Below the pieces are notes generated by a model. It was not told the DNA's origin. It ran no database searches and worked only from the letters and a program-made list of their open reading frames with translations. A DNA stretch of 64,000 nucleotides from Hemibagrus wyckioides (Eukaryota; Chordata; Actinopteri; Siluriformes; Bagridae), in NCBI RefSeq assembly GCF_019097595.1, contig NC_080723.1, positions 16,973,011 to 17,037,010 of the forward strand, written 5' to 3'. Positions 12,546 through 25,631 of the stretch are shown piece after piece (the stretch's first letter is position 1; each line of letters begins with the position of its first letter). Position numbers and translations under genes: made by a program.

Positions 12546-13729
12546 ATAGTGTTGATAATCAGATGTTTCCCATATTAACCAGAGCGTCTTAACACAAAGC
12601 TACTATATGTAACATTACCTTTGTAGCATTTCAGGATAAGTGTTGAGGTATGAGAAACAAAACTGTTTAATATAGTGTAGTGATATGTACATAGCTTCTT
12701 TTTAATGTTTTGAAAGGCATACATTTTGGCTAAAAGATGATGTGCCTGCAGTCATGGGTGGTCCCTGAGACACCAGCAGCTCGAAAGTAACATCATACCA
12801 AAGCTTTTTGACTGCATTATTGAGATACTTTGTGTGTCCACTGCCAAGGCCTGGCAGCTTCTCTGATTTCTGATGTCTGCTTGACCCTTGGCTGTGAAGA
12901 GTTGTGATAAACTCACAGGAATGCATGTAATCCAAAAGTGGCAGATCACCAGGCCGCCCCAAGAGACCTCTGTGACGGATAATGTTCTGAAGGAACATTT
13001 ACCATGACGGGGTCCACCCACCCACTCAGCAGGATGCGACCCGCTGTGACGGATGGCTAGCAGTGATGCAATCATATTGACAGTACTTACAGTTCTGCCT
13101 ATGTAGTGAGCAAAGATACTTTGTAAATGGAGGCAGATTAATGTAGTGTTAACAATGTGTAGTTCAGGTAGTCCTAATGTTTGCCAATACACACTTGTCT
13201 AATGGTTGGCGCTATTGTTATGTGCAATAAAACTATCTGTGCTTGATTTTCATGTGTTGGTCTACAATTATTTTATAGCAATGACTTGGCTTATGACCTG
13301 TTCATAAAGTAGCTAATGGATTCTCATGCTTCAAATATTTGCATTATTCTGAAAATGCCCTCTGCGTACAGGTTCTCTCCAACCCGGACAGTTACTCATT
13401 AAAACTATCTGATGCTAATGATGTGTTGCTTTGTTTGGCAGCAAGCACATGAGTCACACTGCTTCTCATTCTTGCACACAGTGAAGGACAATATGCTGAT
13501 AAGTTAATTGCTACCCTTATGAAGCAACAGACACTGCTGCTGCCCTGCTGTCACTCTGTGCATATCTGGAGATTACTTGCTTTTGTAAGGTGATGTGTGC
13601 GGGTGAGAGAGATAGGCCATCAGGGGGAATGTGGAATTTGTCATCACCTGATTTTTATCAGACAAGCCCATTAAGGTCCATTTTAATACTTTCAAAGAAA
13701 TGAAAACTGTCTTCGTGAAATTGTGCTTC

Positions 13730-13774
13730 CTTTCTTTCTTTTTTTTCTTCTTTCTTTCTTTCTTTCTTTCTTTC
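13730..13774 (+). repeat. (TTTC)n microsatellite
   Basis: TTTC units interrupted by a short T run. Confidence 0.9.
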
Positions 13775-15310
13775 ATGTAGGGAAAGCATTAGCTCACGGT
13801 TGGCGACACTTTTTGTTCAACTATAAGTATGTTTTTGTCATAGCATGAAGATGATCAGAATGACTTCAAACACAAATATGCGTGGCTTAGATATTCCTTG
13901 GTTGACTGCTTTTCCAGCATGCGTAATGTGCACTTAAGCTATAGCTTGTCATATTTAGCACTTCAATCAATTCCACTTCTCAACACATATCGGGATCTCC
14001 GGCTACGGATTCTGGTCAATTCTAGCTACAAAGCACTTTGGCTCTTCAGACAGGAAATGTTTTTGTAATGTAAACCCATACACCCATCCTGCATTAATAG
14101 TAGTTTATGCAAGCTGACAGTATAGATACAGACGCTGTCCTTGTCTTGTTTTTTTCAGGCTGGAAGGCTGGGATAAATGCTCGGCTCCTACCTATCACCT
14201 TGACTAAATAGCTGGAATGTTGCCTTTTGCTTTATAAGGCGACAAATTGTTTGTGGCTAATTGTGTGCTTGCTGTGTGTGTGTATGTGTGTGTCCTGCTT
14301 CCAGGCTTGTCTCTGGCTCTTCCAGGTCAATAAATAAGAAAACGTGCTGTGCTTTAAGAAGGAAGCTGTTCAGAAGACGTTGCCTGTGATTGCTTTCCTC
14401 CTCTTTTTATTCTGAATAGGGAATTTGGCAACTAGCCACAGGCTCTCTGCCTTTTGATACAGTCTCTTCTGAGCCCTTTTGTTTCGTTAGGGCCTTTGGG
14501 GTGACCTACAGTACATGTGAACTTGGATGCTCATCTCTGTCAAAATGTCCAGTCATAAATAATTCCAACAGACTGCATTTATTTTTTAATAGCTGGTTTA
14601 ACACGTTTTACTCCATTCCAGAACGAGTGAGTTTTACACGGGGAGGTAATGTAAGTATTACCGTTATATCTCTTGGATTTTAGTCCCATCTAAATCCATC
14701 ATGTCAGTAATTTTTACGGACAGTGTGAGCGCGCGTCTGGAAAGATTATGCTGTATTTTACCATCTATAAAAGAGCCTTGGGTGATATACATATATCCCA
14801 TCTCGTTTATGTGTTACTTATAAAGTCACTCCAGGAAGTGCTTTCTTCTATCGTCTCCTGCTGGAACTAAAATGAAACCATGTACCGACTGAGTGTTAAA
14901 GCAGAACTATAAAATATAGACAAATTTAAAGTGTCTTCCAGGAATTTTTAAATGCGTTCCTAGAATAGTTACCACTTTATATATCTGTTATACGTTCATG
15001 TGATGCGTGCAACAAGCAGTGGAATTGCAAAAAATTATGCCTTAGTAAAATGATAATATATTTAATAAAATATGGGCAAGGTTCTCTAATATTTTGTGAA
15101 ATATATATGATTATCCTGCCTGATTTTAAATGATTTTATACAGCTTTATATCAAGCTTTAAAGATTCTTACAAGTTTCTTAAAATAAATGAACTTTATTT
15201 TTTTCTAGAAATAAATAGTTAATAGTCACAATTGTTTTATTTTAATAATATATTAAAATAAAATATATAAAAATAAAAGTAAAAATAATAAAAGAAAAAT
15301 GTCTAAAATA

Positions 15311-15311
<1 letters not shown>

Positions 15312-15354
<43 letters not shown>
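15312..15354 (+). repeat. (TTA)n microsatellite
   Basis: About 14 uninterrupted TTA units inside an AT-rich block (about 15050-15560). Confidence 0.95.
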
Positions 15355-17344
15355 CAGAAGTAGTAGTAATAGTTTATTATAATCTTATAATAAATTATAA
15401 AATAAAAGAAATCTGACTATATTACTGAGGTGTAATTTTTTTGCACTATATAATAATTATTACGAAGGTCAAAAACACAAAATGATATGTACTGTATGAA
15501 ATATGCTAAGGATAATAAGTTTGTTTTTTTTTATCACGTAAAAAACATGCGTAAATTACAAAGACACTTTCATCTCTGTAATTTATACAGTCATTTCTAC
15601 CCTGATTTAAATCCATCGGAATTACTCTAGTATGTCCTCTTCGCAGACTGGAAAACTCAACGCATCCAACTTGCACTACATTTCCAGACGCTGTCTATCC
15701 TTGTGATGTATTCCGTTGTTTACTTTCACCTGCGCCACATCCCCAAACAACAGTATGAAGCAATATGTGCAGGCATTTGTAAATGTGCACTGAAGCCTTC
15801 CTTCTGAGCTGCCGTGAAGCCTATCAGATTCAGAATGCCCTTAAGGAAATCACAGGCCATGCCAGACGGTGTTTCATACAGAAATGTTTGTCTTTGCATC
15901 ACTCCCAGGGGCTAGCGGGTTGTGCATTTGTTATGGGGAGCTGCATGCCTGCATGCCTCCTTGAAAGATTATCGACGCGACATGCTTCTACCTTTAGTGA
16001 CGCTTACTGATAAATCACAATAAATAGCAATCTGCGAGGAGTAAACAGCAATTCGTGAGCAGATTGTCTGGATTCAGAGAGGCCAGGGTGTCCTTTGCAT
16101 AGCGGCGGATCCATTAACCCATGTTTTAGGATGACGCGCTATGATGATATCCATACGCTGTGTGAGTTAATACATTTAGACAGCAGAATTCATGACCATT
16201 GTGGATTGTTTACCAATGATACCCTGACTCACAATGGAGTCAGTGTTTCGGAATGAAGACTTGACTTGGTTTTCCGCTTCAGTGTTCATGAAGGAAATCA
16301 TTCCTGTGTGTGTAACACATGCTTCTAACAAAACACCTGGCTTCAAAACAAGAGACAAAAACATTATTAGTTTTTCTTCTCGCCCTTTTAAAAAATTTTT
16401 GCTTAACATTCATGAGGCACTGTTGACACTGGCTTACTTCCTGTTTGCCTGGGCATCCCTTATGTATATTAGATACATCCCATTAGAAATATTTGTTTTA
16501 GATACTGAGCCTGGATATTCATTTCATTTTTCTTTCCCTCTTTTCTGTTACAAACCTAAAGGCATGCAGAATCAGAGCCCATCGAAAATAGTTGCAAGTG
16601 GTGGCTGATTATTTTAATGATAACTCAGAGGGCAAGCCAAGTGGAAGAAAATGAAGTTAAACTTTCTCAGTGTGTGGAACAGCTGATAAAATATCCATTA
16701 TTTTTCATCCTTAAACTGAGGAGGAGGAAAAGAAGGACACATTTCCCCTGAAACTGACTTTTGCAAATAAGTTTTCTATCAAAACATTGTACAAGGAAAC
16801 CTGTCTTTGCTTAGGGCTATATCTGTAGTATATAAAAAAAGTGTTTGATGTCTTACATAGAGATTATTTGAGCTGGGATTAGTACATTTTAGAAACAAAG
16901 TGAAATGTTTTTCTGTGTCAAATTTCCGAGAGCAATCTATTTGCCTTTGAAGTCTTTAAGTACTTTTTGTGCCAAAATGACTAATTGTGTCTAGGCTCCC
17001 CAGAAAGTGGCAATTCCATTTCACTTTCTCAAAGTTTTCCAACTTGTTTTTGCCTTCTTTTTAATTTCATGTTAATATCAGAGCCTGATGCAGGGTTCAG
17101 GGTTGCTGATTGAATAAAATATATAAATGGAATTAGGATCATGACAGAATAGGGAAAATAAAAGTCAGCGTTCAGTAAATAACACAAAACACCTGTAATG
17201 TCCTTCTATCTTCAATCTCTCTATTGTATTTAATGTAGTAATTCCTCCCAGATTTGAAGACACTGGATAAGCAGCTGGCTTTAACCAACAGTATACTTTT
17301 ATGTTACCATTGCAAGGTTCCATCTGAACTAAAGACGAATAAGA

Positions 17345-17520
17345 GCTTAAACCTTATAATACTCAGGTCACGTCTCATTTATACAACTGAGCAGTTGAGG
17401 GTTAGGAGCCTTGCTCATGATCCCAGCAGTGAAAAATTGGTGGTCGTGGGATTTGAACTTACAACCAACCATCGAATCAATAGTCCAATATCTCAGCCAC
17501 TGACCTACTGCATACACTGA
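17345..17520 (-). repeat. SINE-like repeat, reverse orientation
   Basis: The plus strand reads 'tacaactgagcagttgaggg', then 'ccttgctcatgatcccagca' and 'ggatttgaacttacaacc'. This is the reverse complement of the tRNA-like head and body seen in the plus copy at 21395. The 88-codon open frame over it is not a gene. Confidence 0.65.
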
Positions 17521-18609
17521 AGTTTGCATAAGACTGAAACTTACAACCCAAACCCACATTGTACCACACACATTATTCACTTATTATTAGCTTTTACTTT
17601 TTAATACCCCCAGTTTATTAGCTTTCTCCTTAATGACAATCCAAAGTGCTCTAAATATAACCTTAGTATAATCTTTTTCACCCTTGCTTTTTTTTCAGTC
17701 CCACAGTTCTGTACATTTACTGAAGTGTAAAAGCAGTTTTTCGAGTCTTGAGTTGAGAATCAATCCCGGGTCTTCTTGAAAATGGCGGCTTGGGGTTCGC
17801 TTCCACAGAACAGCGTTGTAGTCCACATCAGTTGTGGAAGCTATGCGTTCTCAGCACTGCATGCCAAGTAATGTGATTACATGACACCGTGATACCAACT
17901 GGTGAGGGTGAAGGCTAACGCATGCTTCATCTGAGACACATGAAACCAGCCAACCAGATTTTTTTTTTCAGTCAGCATAGCACACTCAGAGGAAACGATG
18001 CCCACTATTGGTTAGTGTTGTTCTGATTGACTAGAGAAAGACTTATGCCAAGCTTCACAATCAGAATTTTTCTTTCGTTATTAGATGTTTTTTGGAAACA
18101 TTCGGATTCAAATTGGGATTGTGATCTTTGAATGAGTGTGTTGCAGTTTCACGGTGTGAGTACAATAAAAAGCATCATGAAAACACTCGTCTCCTACCAG
18201 CCTTTGTGGCTAAAACTCATCTTACACTAGAACACATCATCATTATGGCATTGTGCAATAGATACATAGTTTGAGAGGAAATCTGCTGTATGAAAACAAG
18301 CCTGCTATCATGAGTACCTCCCCTTAATGAATCCAGAGACCAATTGTGAAAACAGAAAGGACCTTAGTTAAATTTTTTTTCTTTTTTTTAAATACATAAT
18401 ATTAAAATAATTTTAATGGGTGTTATTTATATAGCACTTTTCCACTGCTCAAGAACACTCGATTCAAAGCTAATAGACCTAGGAGAAAACACTAATAAAC
18501 AATAATAAAGAAACAACAGACAGTATAAAGACTCAGACAGATATAATTATCTCGACTATTAGGGAAGAAGCTAAAGTGCTAAAGAAATAAATGTGACATG
18601 TTTGTGATT

Positions 18610-18810
18610 TAAAAATAGAGATCGAGGTGATATTTTGGTGGTTCACTGATAGAAAAAGGTTCTTCAAAAGGTTCTGTGGCTAGTTTATGGTTCTTAACTT
18701 CCTATAGTGGCACTTAACCTTTCAGGGGGAAAAAAAAGGTTCTTCAAGGTTTCTAGGGCTAGTTCATTTTTCTTGGTTTTCGAAAGTGGTTCTCCTTGAA
18801 TCTGTCTCTA
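18610..18810 (+). repeat. GGTTCT-rich interspersed repeat (MITE-like)
   Basis: Two near-duplicate halves, 'aaaggttcttcaaaaggttc' and 'aaaaggttcttcaaggtttc', are each followed by a variant of 'tagttcatttttcttgg'. This is the same dispersed family as the stretch near 1925. There is no coding capacity. Confidence 0.45.
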
Positions 18811-19667
18811 ACTGATAGATATTCTGGAGTGTTTTACAATGTAGAAGGTTCTAGTAGAGAAAACTGATTAACCATGACTTCCTGAAGAGGCTTTGCTTAA
18901 ATCACTGTGTGATCTTAGAGCAACAATCTATGGGGAAACTCAGGAGAAGAAAAAAGTTCCTACCAAAGATCCTTACTGGGTTTTCTAACCATTTTTCTCT
19001 AAGTGTGTTTCAGTTCTATGAGATTGTGGATGAATTGGGTTGAAGTGTAGCCCCGTAACTGGACGATGATGTGGGTCCATGGACATCAGCATGACACATT
19101 AGGCTTGTTAACTCATCTGATCATGAAATGCCTTTACATAAAGATATTTCACACTTGACTTGGTCTTTTATTGGCAAAGTGTTTTTTCCTCTCTGATCCA
19201 CAAGTTGTTGTTTTGTCTACAAGGTTTGTTGTTTTTGTCTAATTGTCTTAAGGGTGTCTGAAATTGATGAACTCTAAAATGGGTGCTAGAACTAGTACAC
19301 TTAGCACTAACTATCCTAAAGATGATCATATATTTGGTTCATTTGTCCAACTCTAAATTGAAAACTAATTGAAGCTAGAAATATGTCAACTTTGTCTTTT
19401 CCACAGACTATACTGTACAATATAACATAACTTATCCCAGAGTGCACTTAATAAACAGATTTTTTTTTTTTTTACTGTTCCATTCCAATGACCTTGTTAA
19501 ACCATTTTTTACTGTATTTTCTCTTCCATATTTTCTAAGCTTATAAAATGAAGGTTTCAGGCAAACACACTACATTCACTTTTGTTCTATAACTAAACTA
19601 TTTCTATGTTATTCTGAAACTAAAGTACTTTTATTTTTCAAAGAAATCTTTCCCACACAGGCCTTTA

Positions 19668-19700
19668 ACACACACACACAGACACACACACACAAACACA
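19668..19700 (+). repeat. (CA)n microsatellite, imperfect
   Basis: CA units with single-base interruptions. Confidence 0.85.
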
Positions 19701-21394
19701 CTGCCACACTACTTAAGGATTCTGGTCAGGCTTTGGTTTAGAAAGAAAGTGTGACTCTTCTTTCCAGTATTATAAAGCAGGGAGCAGTATATCAAGTCCT
19801 GCAAACAGTAAAATAAGAAACACGAGATTAGCTACTCGCTGAAGATAATAAATCTGCCACAGATCACTGTAGAGCAACATCACTGTATTTCCCTTGCAGG
19901 TTTTTTTTTTCCCTTTGGAGGTCTAAAGGCATTTTGTTGGTGTCATCCTAACAGAGTTCATTAACTTTCATATCCAGTCTCATTCTTTCTAAAGTGGGCT
20001 ATTAAGTCCATGCATCTGGGTAACTGATCAACTAATCGGTGCTTGATTTATGTGCTAGGATAAGCAAGGATTTAGCCCAGGCTCAGAAGGCATTGATTAC
20101 TGACAAGGCTAATTGGCTAAACCCACCGGTACACTGAGACAGACTTATTGGAGATGTCAAATCAGGCACTTCATTTGCATTCATGATGTACAGCGTCCAT
20201 TCTGGATCCTGCCAATGCAGCATAAACTGACACAAATTGCAGTGGAGATGGGGCTGAGGTTTCAGTCTGCCTTCTCAATCTTCGAACTGACCATCTGTCC
20301 TTGTGAGAGCTTTGCCTAATCAGAGGCAGGGGTAAATTTATAATTGCTCATCCAGATGTTCAAGAGAAAAAAAAATCTTTTGGATATCTTGGTGTTGTAG
20401 TGAATAAAACGCTACAAAAGGACTTGGCATTTATTCACCAGTGAAAGAAATATTTCTCTTTTCCAAGTCTTTTTGTATTTCTCATTTTTGACTCATACAG
20501 ATTTTAAGATTAATTTTAACCTTTATGATTAAGACTTCCACATTGTGGATAAAATTTATCCAACCACAGATTCCTTAGTTAGTAGTTTTAGATCGATGCA
20601 GTTCTAATGGAGAAAGTTTGCATGGCAGCTTTCATGACTAAGCTAAAAGCATTGCTGTGTCTGTTTAATTACGCTGCAACAACATGTGCAAATTTTAAAG
20701 TGTAGAAATGTAGAAATGTAGAAAGTCTGGGATTGACATGGTTCTGTTGGTGAAAGAGAAAACAGACTACAGCAAAAAGTGAAAGCCTTGGCCTTTTTGC
20801 CTGGTTTATTTATTGATAGATTTGTCCCCTGACCTCTGATCCCTGGAGTAGAACCAAATGATGAGCCCCAGGCACAGAACCAAGGGGTGGGCCCCTCATC
20901 ACACCATCCCTTTCCCCTCACATCCCCCTTCACACCCCTCCAACTGGCCTTAAGTCTTAATGTTATATTTTAAAGTCTGCTTTATTACATTTCACTGTGA
21001 TTGGCAACTTTTTTTATTTGCACAGAGTCTATATTCAGGTCAAAAATAAAATATTAACATCTAAAAAGGGATCAGAACAGTTACGCTTTTCTCTCACAAG
21101 TTGCATAACAAAGGCTCACATTTCATCTGCCCTCCTGCAGCTTTCCCCCCCCCCCCTCTCAACTCCTTTCTTTTTTAATAACCAGATTTAGACTTCATCT
21201 TTTGTAGTCCACGACTCATTTCTACTCCACAGCCTGAGTTTGAGACAGTGCCACAGTACAAGACAAACCCACTTTTGCTTCTGATAGAGGGATCGCCAAC
21301 AAAAGAAGGACACAGCTGCCAGGAAAAATGACAAACCTTTCTCTTTTTTACAGATGGAAAATTGAGTCTTGCCTAATTTTATTTCTAATGAAAG

Positions 21395-21580
21395 CATCTT
21401 GAAGGGCAGCTCAGTGGTTAGAATGTTGGACTAGGTTCTTAAGTTCAAATGCCAGAGCTGCCAAGCTGCCACTGTTGGACCCTTGAGCAAGACCCTTAAC
21501 GCTTAACTGCTCAGTTGTATAAATGAGATAAATGTAAGTCGCTTTGGATAAGGGTGTCTGCCAAATGCTGTAGATCCTCT
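21395..21580 (+). repeat. tRNA-derived SINE-like repeat
   Basis: The head 'gggcagctcagtggttagaa' resembles a tRNA A-box region and is followed by 'gttcaaatgccagagctgcc'. The body 'gccactgttggacccttgag' and tail 'gtcgctttggataagggtgt' plus 'ctgccaaatgctg' match a very common otophysan repeat. Non-coding. Confidence 0.7.
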
Positions 21581-23194
21581 ATTACCCCCTGTCCAATGCC
21601 CTAGCCCCTGACATGAAGCTTGTTTATGTGAGATGTCCATGTGAGCCATGAGAAAGTCCTAACAGTCCACAATGCAGACTAGCGCTGACTTCAGGCCAGG
21701 CATCACTCTATCAGGGAGCTGACTCACAGAGGATATTAGATAAAGCAGCAATGAAAAATATAAAAACTGCAATATATTGTATTACACAGCATATTCTGCC
21801 AGTCCTGCCAAGTATTTTCTGTTGTCTCTTTTCCAGTGTTTCATTCCAATTTAATCAGTATTGTTTCCATAGTCCAAATAAAATGAAGCAGAATTCAATT
21901 TAAATTAAATAAGGAAAACTAAATCTTTGGGGAACTTATTAACCCGGGTGCCGTTAGCTCCTGATGGGACTCTAAATGAGTGTTTTATTAAAGGCAGATA
22001 CTCTTAGAGGTCAGGATAAACCTGCTATAGCCTATAGATGAAGGACTTACACTCTTTTCTTTTATTAAGTGTAAAATATAAATATATGCTGCACAGATTT
22101 TGGCCTTTTTTTAAATAAGTTTTTATAGGTCAATTTTAACATTTCTCAAGTCACCAAACATTTAATAAGAAACATTTCCCATTTTATTTATTTATTTATT
22201 TTTACAGGTTATTTTAAAATGAGGTCAGTTAAACAAAAATGCTGAAATGTAAGGTGTTTAAAAGCTGTACATACTGTATATAATGGTCTGCCAATCATAA
22301 TACATGGCACCTATCAAATCATCAACGAAAACGAAATCTAATCAAATTAAGAAAAATCAAATCGGTTTCTCCTCATATAGACTGTTTTTCTTGCACAGCT
22401 GATGAAACATCCTATTTCTCTGAAACCCTTTTAACCTTTTAAACCTTTTTGCTCCACATTAACCACATTACTGTATCAGAGGGTGTGTGAAACAAAATCC
22501 TTCAAAATGTGACTTTCAGCTACCCGTCAACTAGCTAGGAATAGAAACAATGACACAACTCATAATTTTCCCAATAATAAAATGTTTAATTTACTGAATA
22601 ATTACTGAAACACTCCTGAATCAGGTCTGGGTTAGATGTAACTAGCAAATAGCTCATTATATTAAAGGAAATAAAGGAAAGAATGATAGAATAGCAGACC
22701 AATGGCTGTTGTTGAAAGTGAAAATTTCTACATCGCTACACCCGAATATACTGGCCTTGTCATTGTGTGTTTGGAAGATTTGATTTACTCTGCAATTTGA
22801 TATGGCATGCTTGGTTTTATTTAAGTTTGCAGTTTGTCATTGACGTGGCAAAAGTTTGTGAAAGCCTAGGCCAGGCTGTAAAACTTTCTGCACTTCTTTT
22901 TTAATTATTAATTGTATTAAGAGAGGAATATAGTCATTTTGATGAAATATGTATGAAATTATTTTATTGCAAGATTATTCACTTTCCTAATGATAGCAAT
23001 ACTCAGTTTACACTATTAACCCTGTCTACTTGCACCATGCTGTTTTGAGAAAAGTACAACATTTTGGTTGTTTTCACAATTTGGCAAATTGGGTTCCTTT
23101 CAAGGTTTTGTTTTCCCTAATATCATCGCTAGGACTTTTCTTTTCTACTAAATTTACATATAAAATTTTAGAATTTATTTTTATAACATTTTTA

Positions 23195-23275
23195 TATTTC
23201 TGCAAAGCTGCTTTGAGGCAAAGTCCATTGTTAAAAGTGCTATACAACAAAAAAAAAAAGAAAAACTGAATAAAA
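23195..23275 (-). repeat. Otophysan-type interspersed repeat, short reverse copy
   Basis: The reverse complement reads 'gtatagcacttttaacaatg' and 'cctcaaagcagctttgcaga', the same core as the plus-strand copy at 756-972. Only the first third or so is present. Confidence 0.6.
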
Positions 23276-25099
23276 TTGAAGTGCTCAGTACACTAAGAAT
23301 ATTGTAAAAACAAACACACAAGAAAACCGTACATCTTGTGATGGACAAAAACCTAATACAGGATATGAGGCTCATAAGATATCAGATATCAGGCTATATG
23401 GCTTATTGTTTACACATATTCCTTGACAGATATCTGCCATGCATCCAAAAAGGTCTGTTCTTATTCCTCGCTTGAGTGAAAAGAAAATAATAATAAAAAA
23501 ACCAATAAACTGATGTTGATTTAATGCCTTTTACAAAGCGATGAAATGTGATTATAGACCAGCCCACCAATCGATCCAGAATCTGTTCTGGGTGTGGACT
23601 TGTGCATCAGTCCAAGTGTGAAAACACTCTTAATCATTAATGCCTTAATTAACATCATCACACATTAAAGCAACCAAACCCAAGGTCTCACTGTGCAGCA
23701 CTTCCCAAACAAAGCCGCTTCTCTCTTATTAAAATTCTGTTACATGTCTTCCTTACGTGCCTATTTTCATTAATTAACATAAACAGAAGACTGCGTGGAA
23801 AAAATTAACGGTTCAAAAATCCAGAGACGGGGTTCAACTTATTTCTATGCCTCTATGTGGAAGCTGGGGAACAAGGAAGCTTTAAGGATCTAAATAATGC
23901 ATTGTCTCATTGTGTTTTGTTTGATCGAAGTCTTGCTAGCCAGCTTTGTATCAAACACATTTATCCTTGCCTTAATCCCGTTCAGCTGCTGATGCAGAAC
24001 AGCGCTCAAGCACAATACAAGGTCCCATTTTGCCTCCTGTCATCTCCACTTATTCTCATGTGGGTAGTCATGCTAGCTAAGCGTGTGCTGTATCCGCAGA
24101 AACGCTTGCACACGACGCCTGCTCACCTGACAGAGGCTCTGTGACTTTACTCAATATATGTATGTGATTATGAGCCTCCCTAGATGTGTCACGTTAGAAA
24201 ATATTGAGCTGTCAGTGAACAGTGAAGCAAACTGGGGTTTTTTTTGTTTTTTTTTGCCGTGAGTGAAGATACAAATATGCCGAGACAAATCTGTCTGTAC
24301 AGAAGCGCTCACTTGCATTAACATGTTTAAAATAACACACATTTTGTCATTTAGTTTGAACTTCCAGCCCAGAGCTCTTTTCCGATGCAATTAAATTTAT
24401 GAGCTGAATGATTGTGTTCTTGCCTGTAGTTATTTAGTATTTTCTGTCTTCCTCCTGGAAGAATCTGTTGTCTCGCACTTTGAATTAAACATCATTAAAA
24501 TGCATTAAGACAGGTTCTCTTTTGCAAAGAGGTTTATTAAACGATAAAAAAAAAAAAAAATATTGCCAGAAAGTGACATACTTTACTCATGCAAATGTGG
24601 GAATTTGTTCAAGATTTACATCTCATCCATCTGTGAAGGATGAAGAAAACAAATAATCTCTATAACTAGCTTTTACAGATTTTTTTTGTCCTTATTTATT
24701 TATTTATTTATTTTATTTTATTTTTTTTGTACAAAACCCTGGGGAGACCAAGAAATTTAATTTTGCGTACATAGTGTGGCCACGAGATACTAAATTGAGG
24801 TCACCGAATGATAATGTATACACAAGTCCCTTTATTCATGCTCTCAAGTTCTCAAATTTATAAATTCTGCCTAAGTTTTGATTCATTTATGTGTTCCTGT
24901 AAAGATAACATGCCCAGGGAGGGCTGGGGTAGGTTACCGGGAGCTGTGTGTATAATAATAAAAATAATGAATTTGCCAGTGGTGATTGTTTATGCAATCT
25001 TAATATCTTTGTCCTCTTGTTCACAAAGACTCTCAGTATTTCCATAAAGCATTCCAGTAAAAAAGTATACATATAATCAATTAAATAAAATTAAAGTAT

Positions 25100-25375
25100 C
25101 CGTAGTTTAAGCCTCCATGTGTTGCCTGTTCTCTCCGTGCCTCGGGGGTTTCCTCTGGGCAGTCTGGTTTCCGCCCCCAAATGCAAAGACGTGTGTGTGT
25201 GTGCGTGTGAGTGTTTGTGTGTGTGTGTGTGTGATTGTGCTCTGCAACAGATCGGCAAACTGTCTAGGGTGTGCCCTGCCTTGTGACCCGAGTCTCATGG
25301 AATAGACTGGCTCCCTTTGACCCTATACGATAAGTGGTATAGAGATGAATAGATGGATGGATGGATGGCTGGATA
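25100..25375 (+). repeat. DANA/mermaid-like SINE, 5' truncated, with TG expansion
   Basis: Starts in the body ('tgcctgttctctccgtgcct', 'tttcctctgggcagtctgg'), contains a TG microsatellite at 25190-25233, and continues 'gtctagggtgtgccctgcct' and 'tgacccgagtctcatggaat'. It ends in a short GATG run near 25350-25370. The tRNA-like head is missing. It sits about 260 bp upstream of the first recognised coding exon. Confidence 0.7.
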
Positions 25376-25438
25376 TCCATAACTTAATGATAGATTTATG
25401 AACTATATCTTGCAGATGTGGGCCAGTGTTAGGAAGTG

Positions 25439-25543
25439 ATGGATTATTTTGTCATGGGCATCATGATGATTGTGTTGTTTTTAAAGGGCAGCCAAATGAA
25501 CCAAAATGAGGGACCAATTCCACTAAAACAAAATCTTGATCAA
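25439..25543 (+). CDS. Weak candidate for an in-frame alternative first coding exon
   Basis: An ATG at 25439 opens a frame with a hydrophobic start (MDYFVMGIMMIVLFLKGSQM). It has a possible GT donor after 25543 ('caa|gtaaat', phase 0) that could join the phase-0 acceptor at 25639. A possible acceptor 'cttgcag' lies just upstream, near 25415. Against it: the n-region lacks a basic residue, an upstream out-of-frame ATG at 25416 precedes it, and the intron would be only 96 bp. The frame is also open straight through into the D1 exon, which could be chance. I regard it as unproven. Confidence 0.12.
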
Positions 25544-25631
25544 GTAAATTGTATTATAATTTCAAAACATTTTTTCTTTGTAAACCTAAAACACTTCTGT
25601 ACTGATGCTGTTCTGTGTGTGTATGTTACAG

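Larger units (their letters stand above)
1..25631. other. Non-coding 5' flank or first intron of gfra4
   Basis: No coding exon is recognisable here. Open frames are short, mostly overlap simple repeats, and resemble no family I know. The gfra4 start-codon exon should lie in this stretch or further upstream. I looked for an ATG followed by a hydrophobic run and a GT donor in the right phase and found nothing convincing apart from the weak candidate at 25439. No CpG-rich promoter block is visible. Stretches with neither gene nor obvious repeat include 1-600, 4200-5850, 6000-7400, 13250-17250, 18820-21390 and 21600-25090, apart from short homopolymers and microsatellites. Confidence 0.6.

Noticed and set aside
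16234..16608. 124-codon plus-strand open frame
   Set aside because: No start context, no recognisable domain, no splice or repeat support. The length is within chance for 64 kb of AT-moderate DNA.
18133..18160. Short ATG exon (MSVLQFHG) ending at a GTGAGT donor as the missing gfra4 first exon
   Set aside because: Only eight codons and no hydrophobic core. The phase fits only the 25639 acceptor, and there is nothing else to support it.
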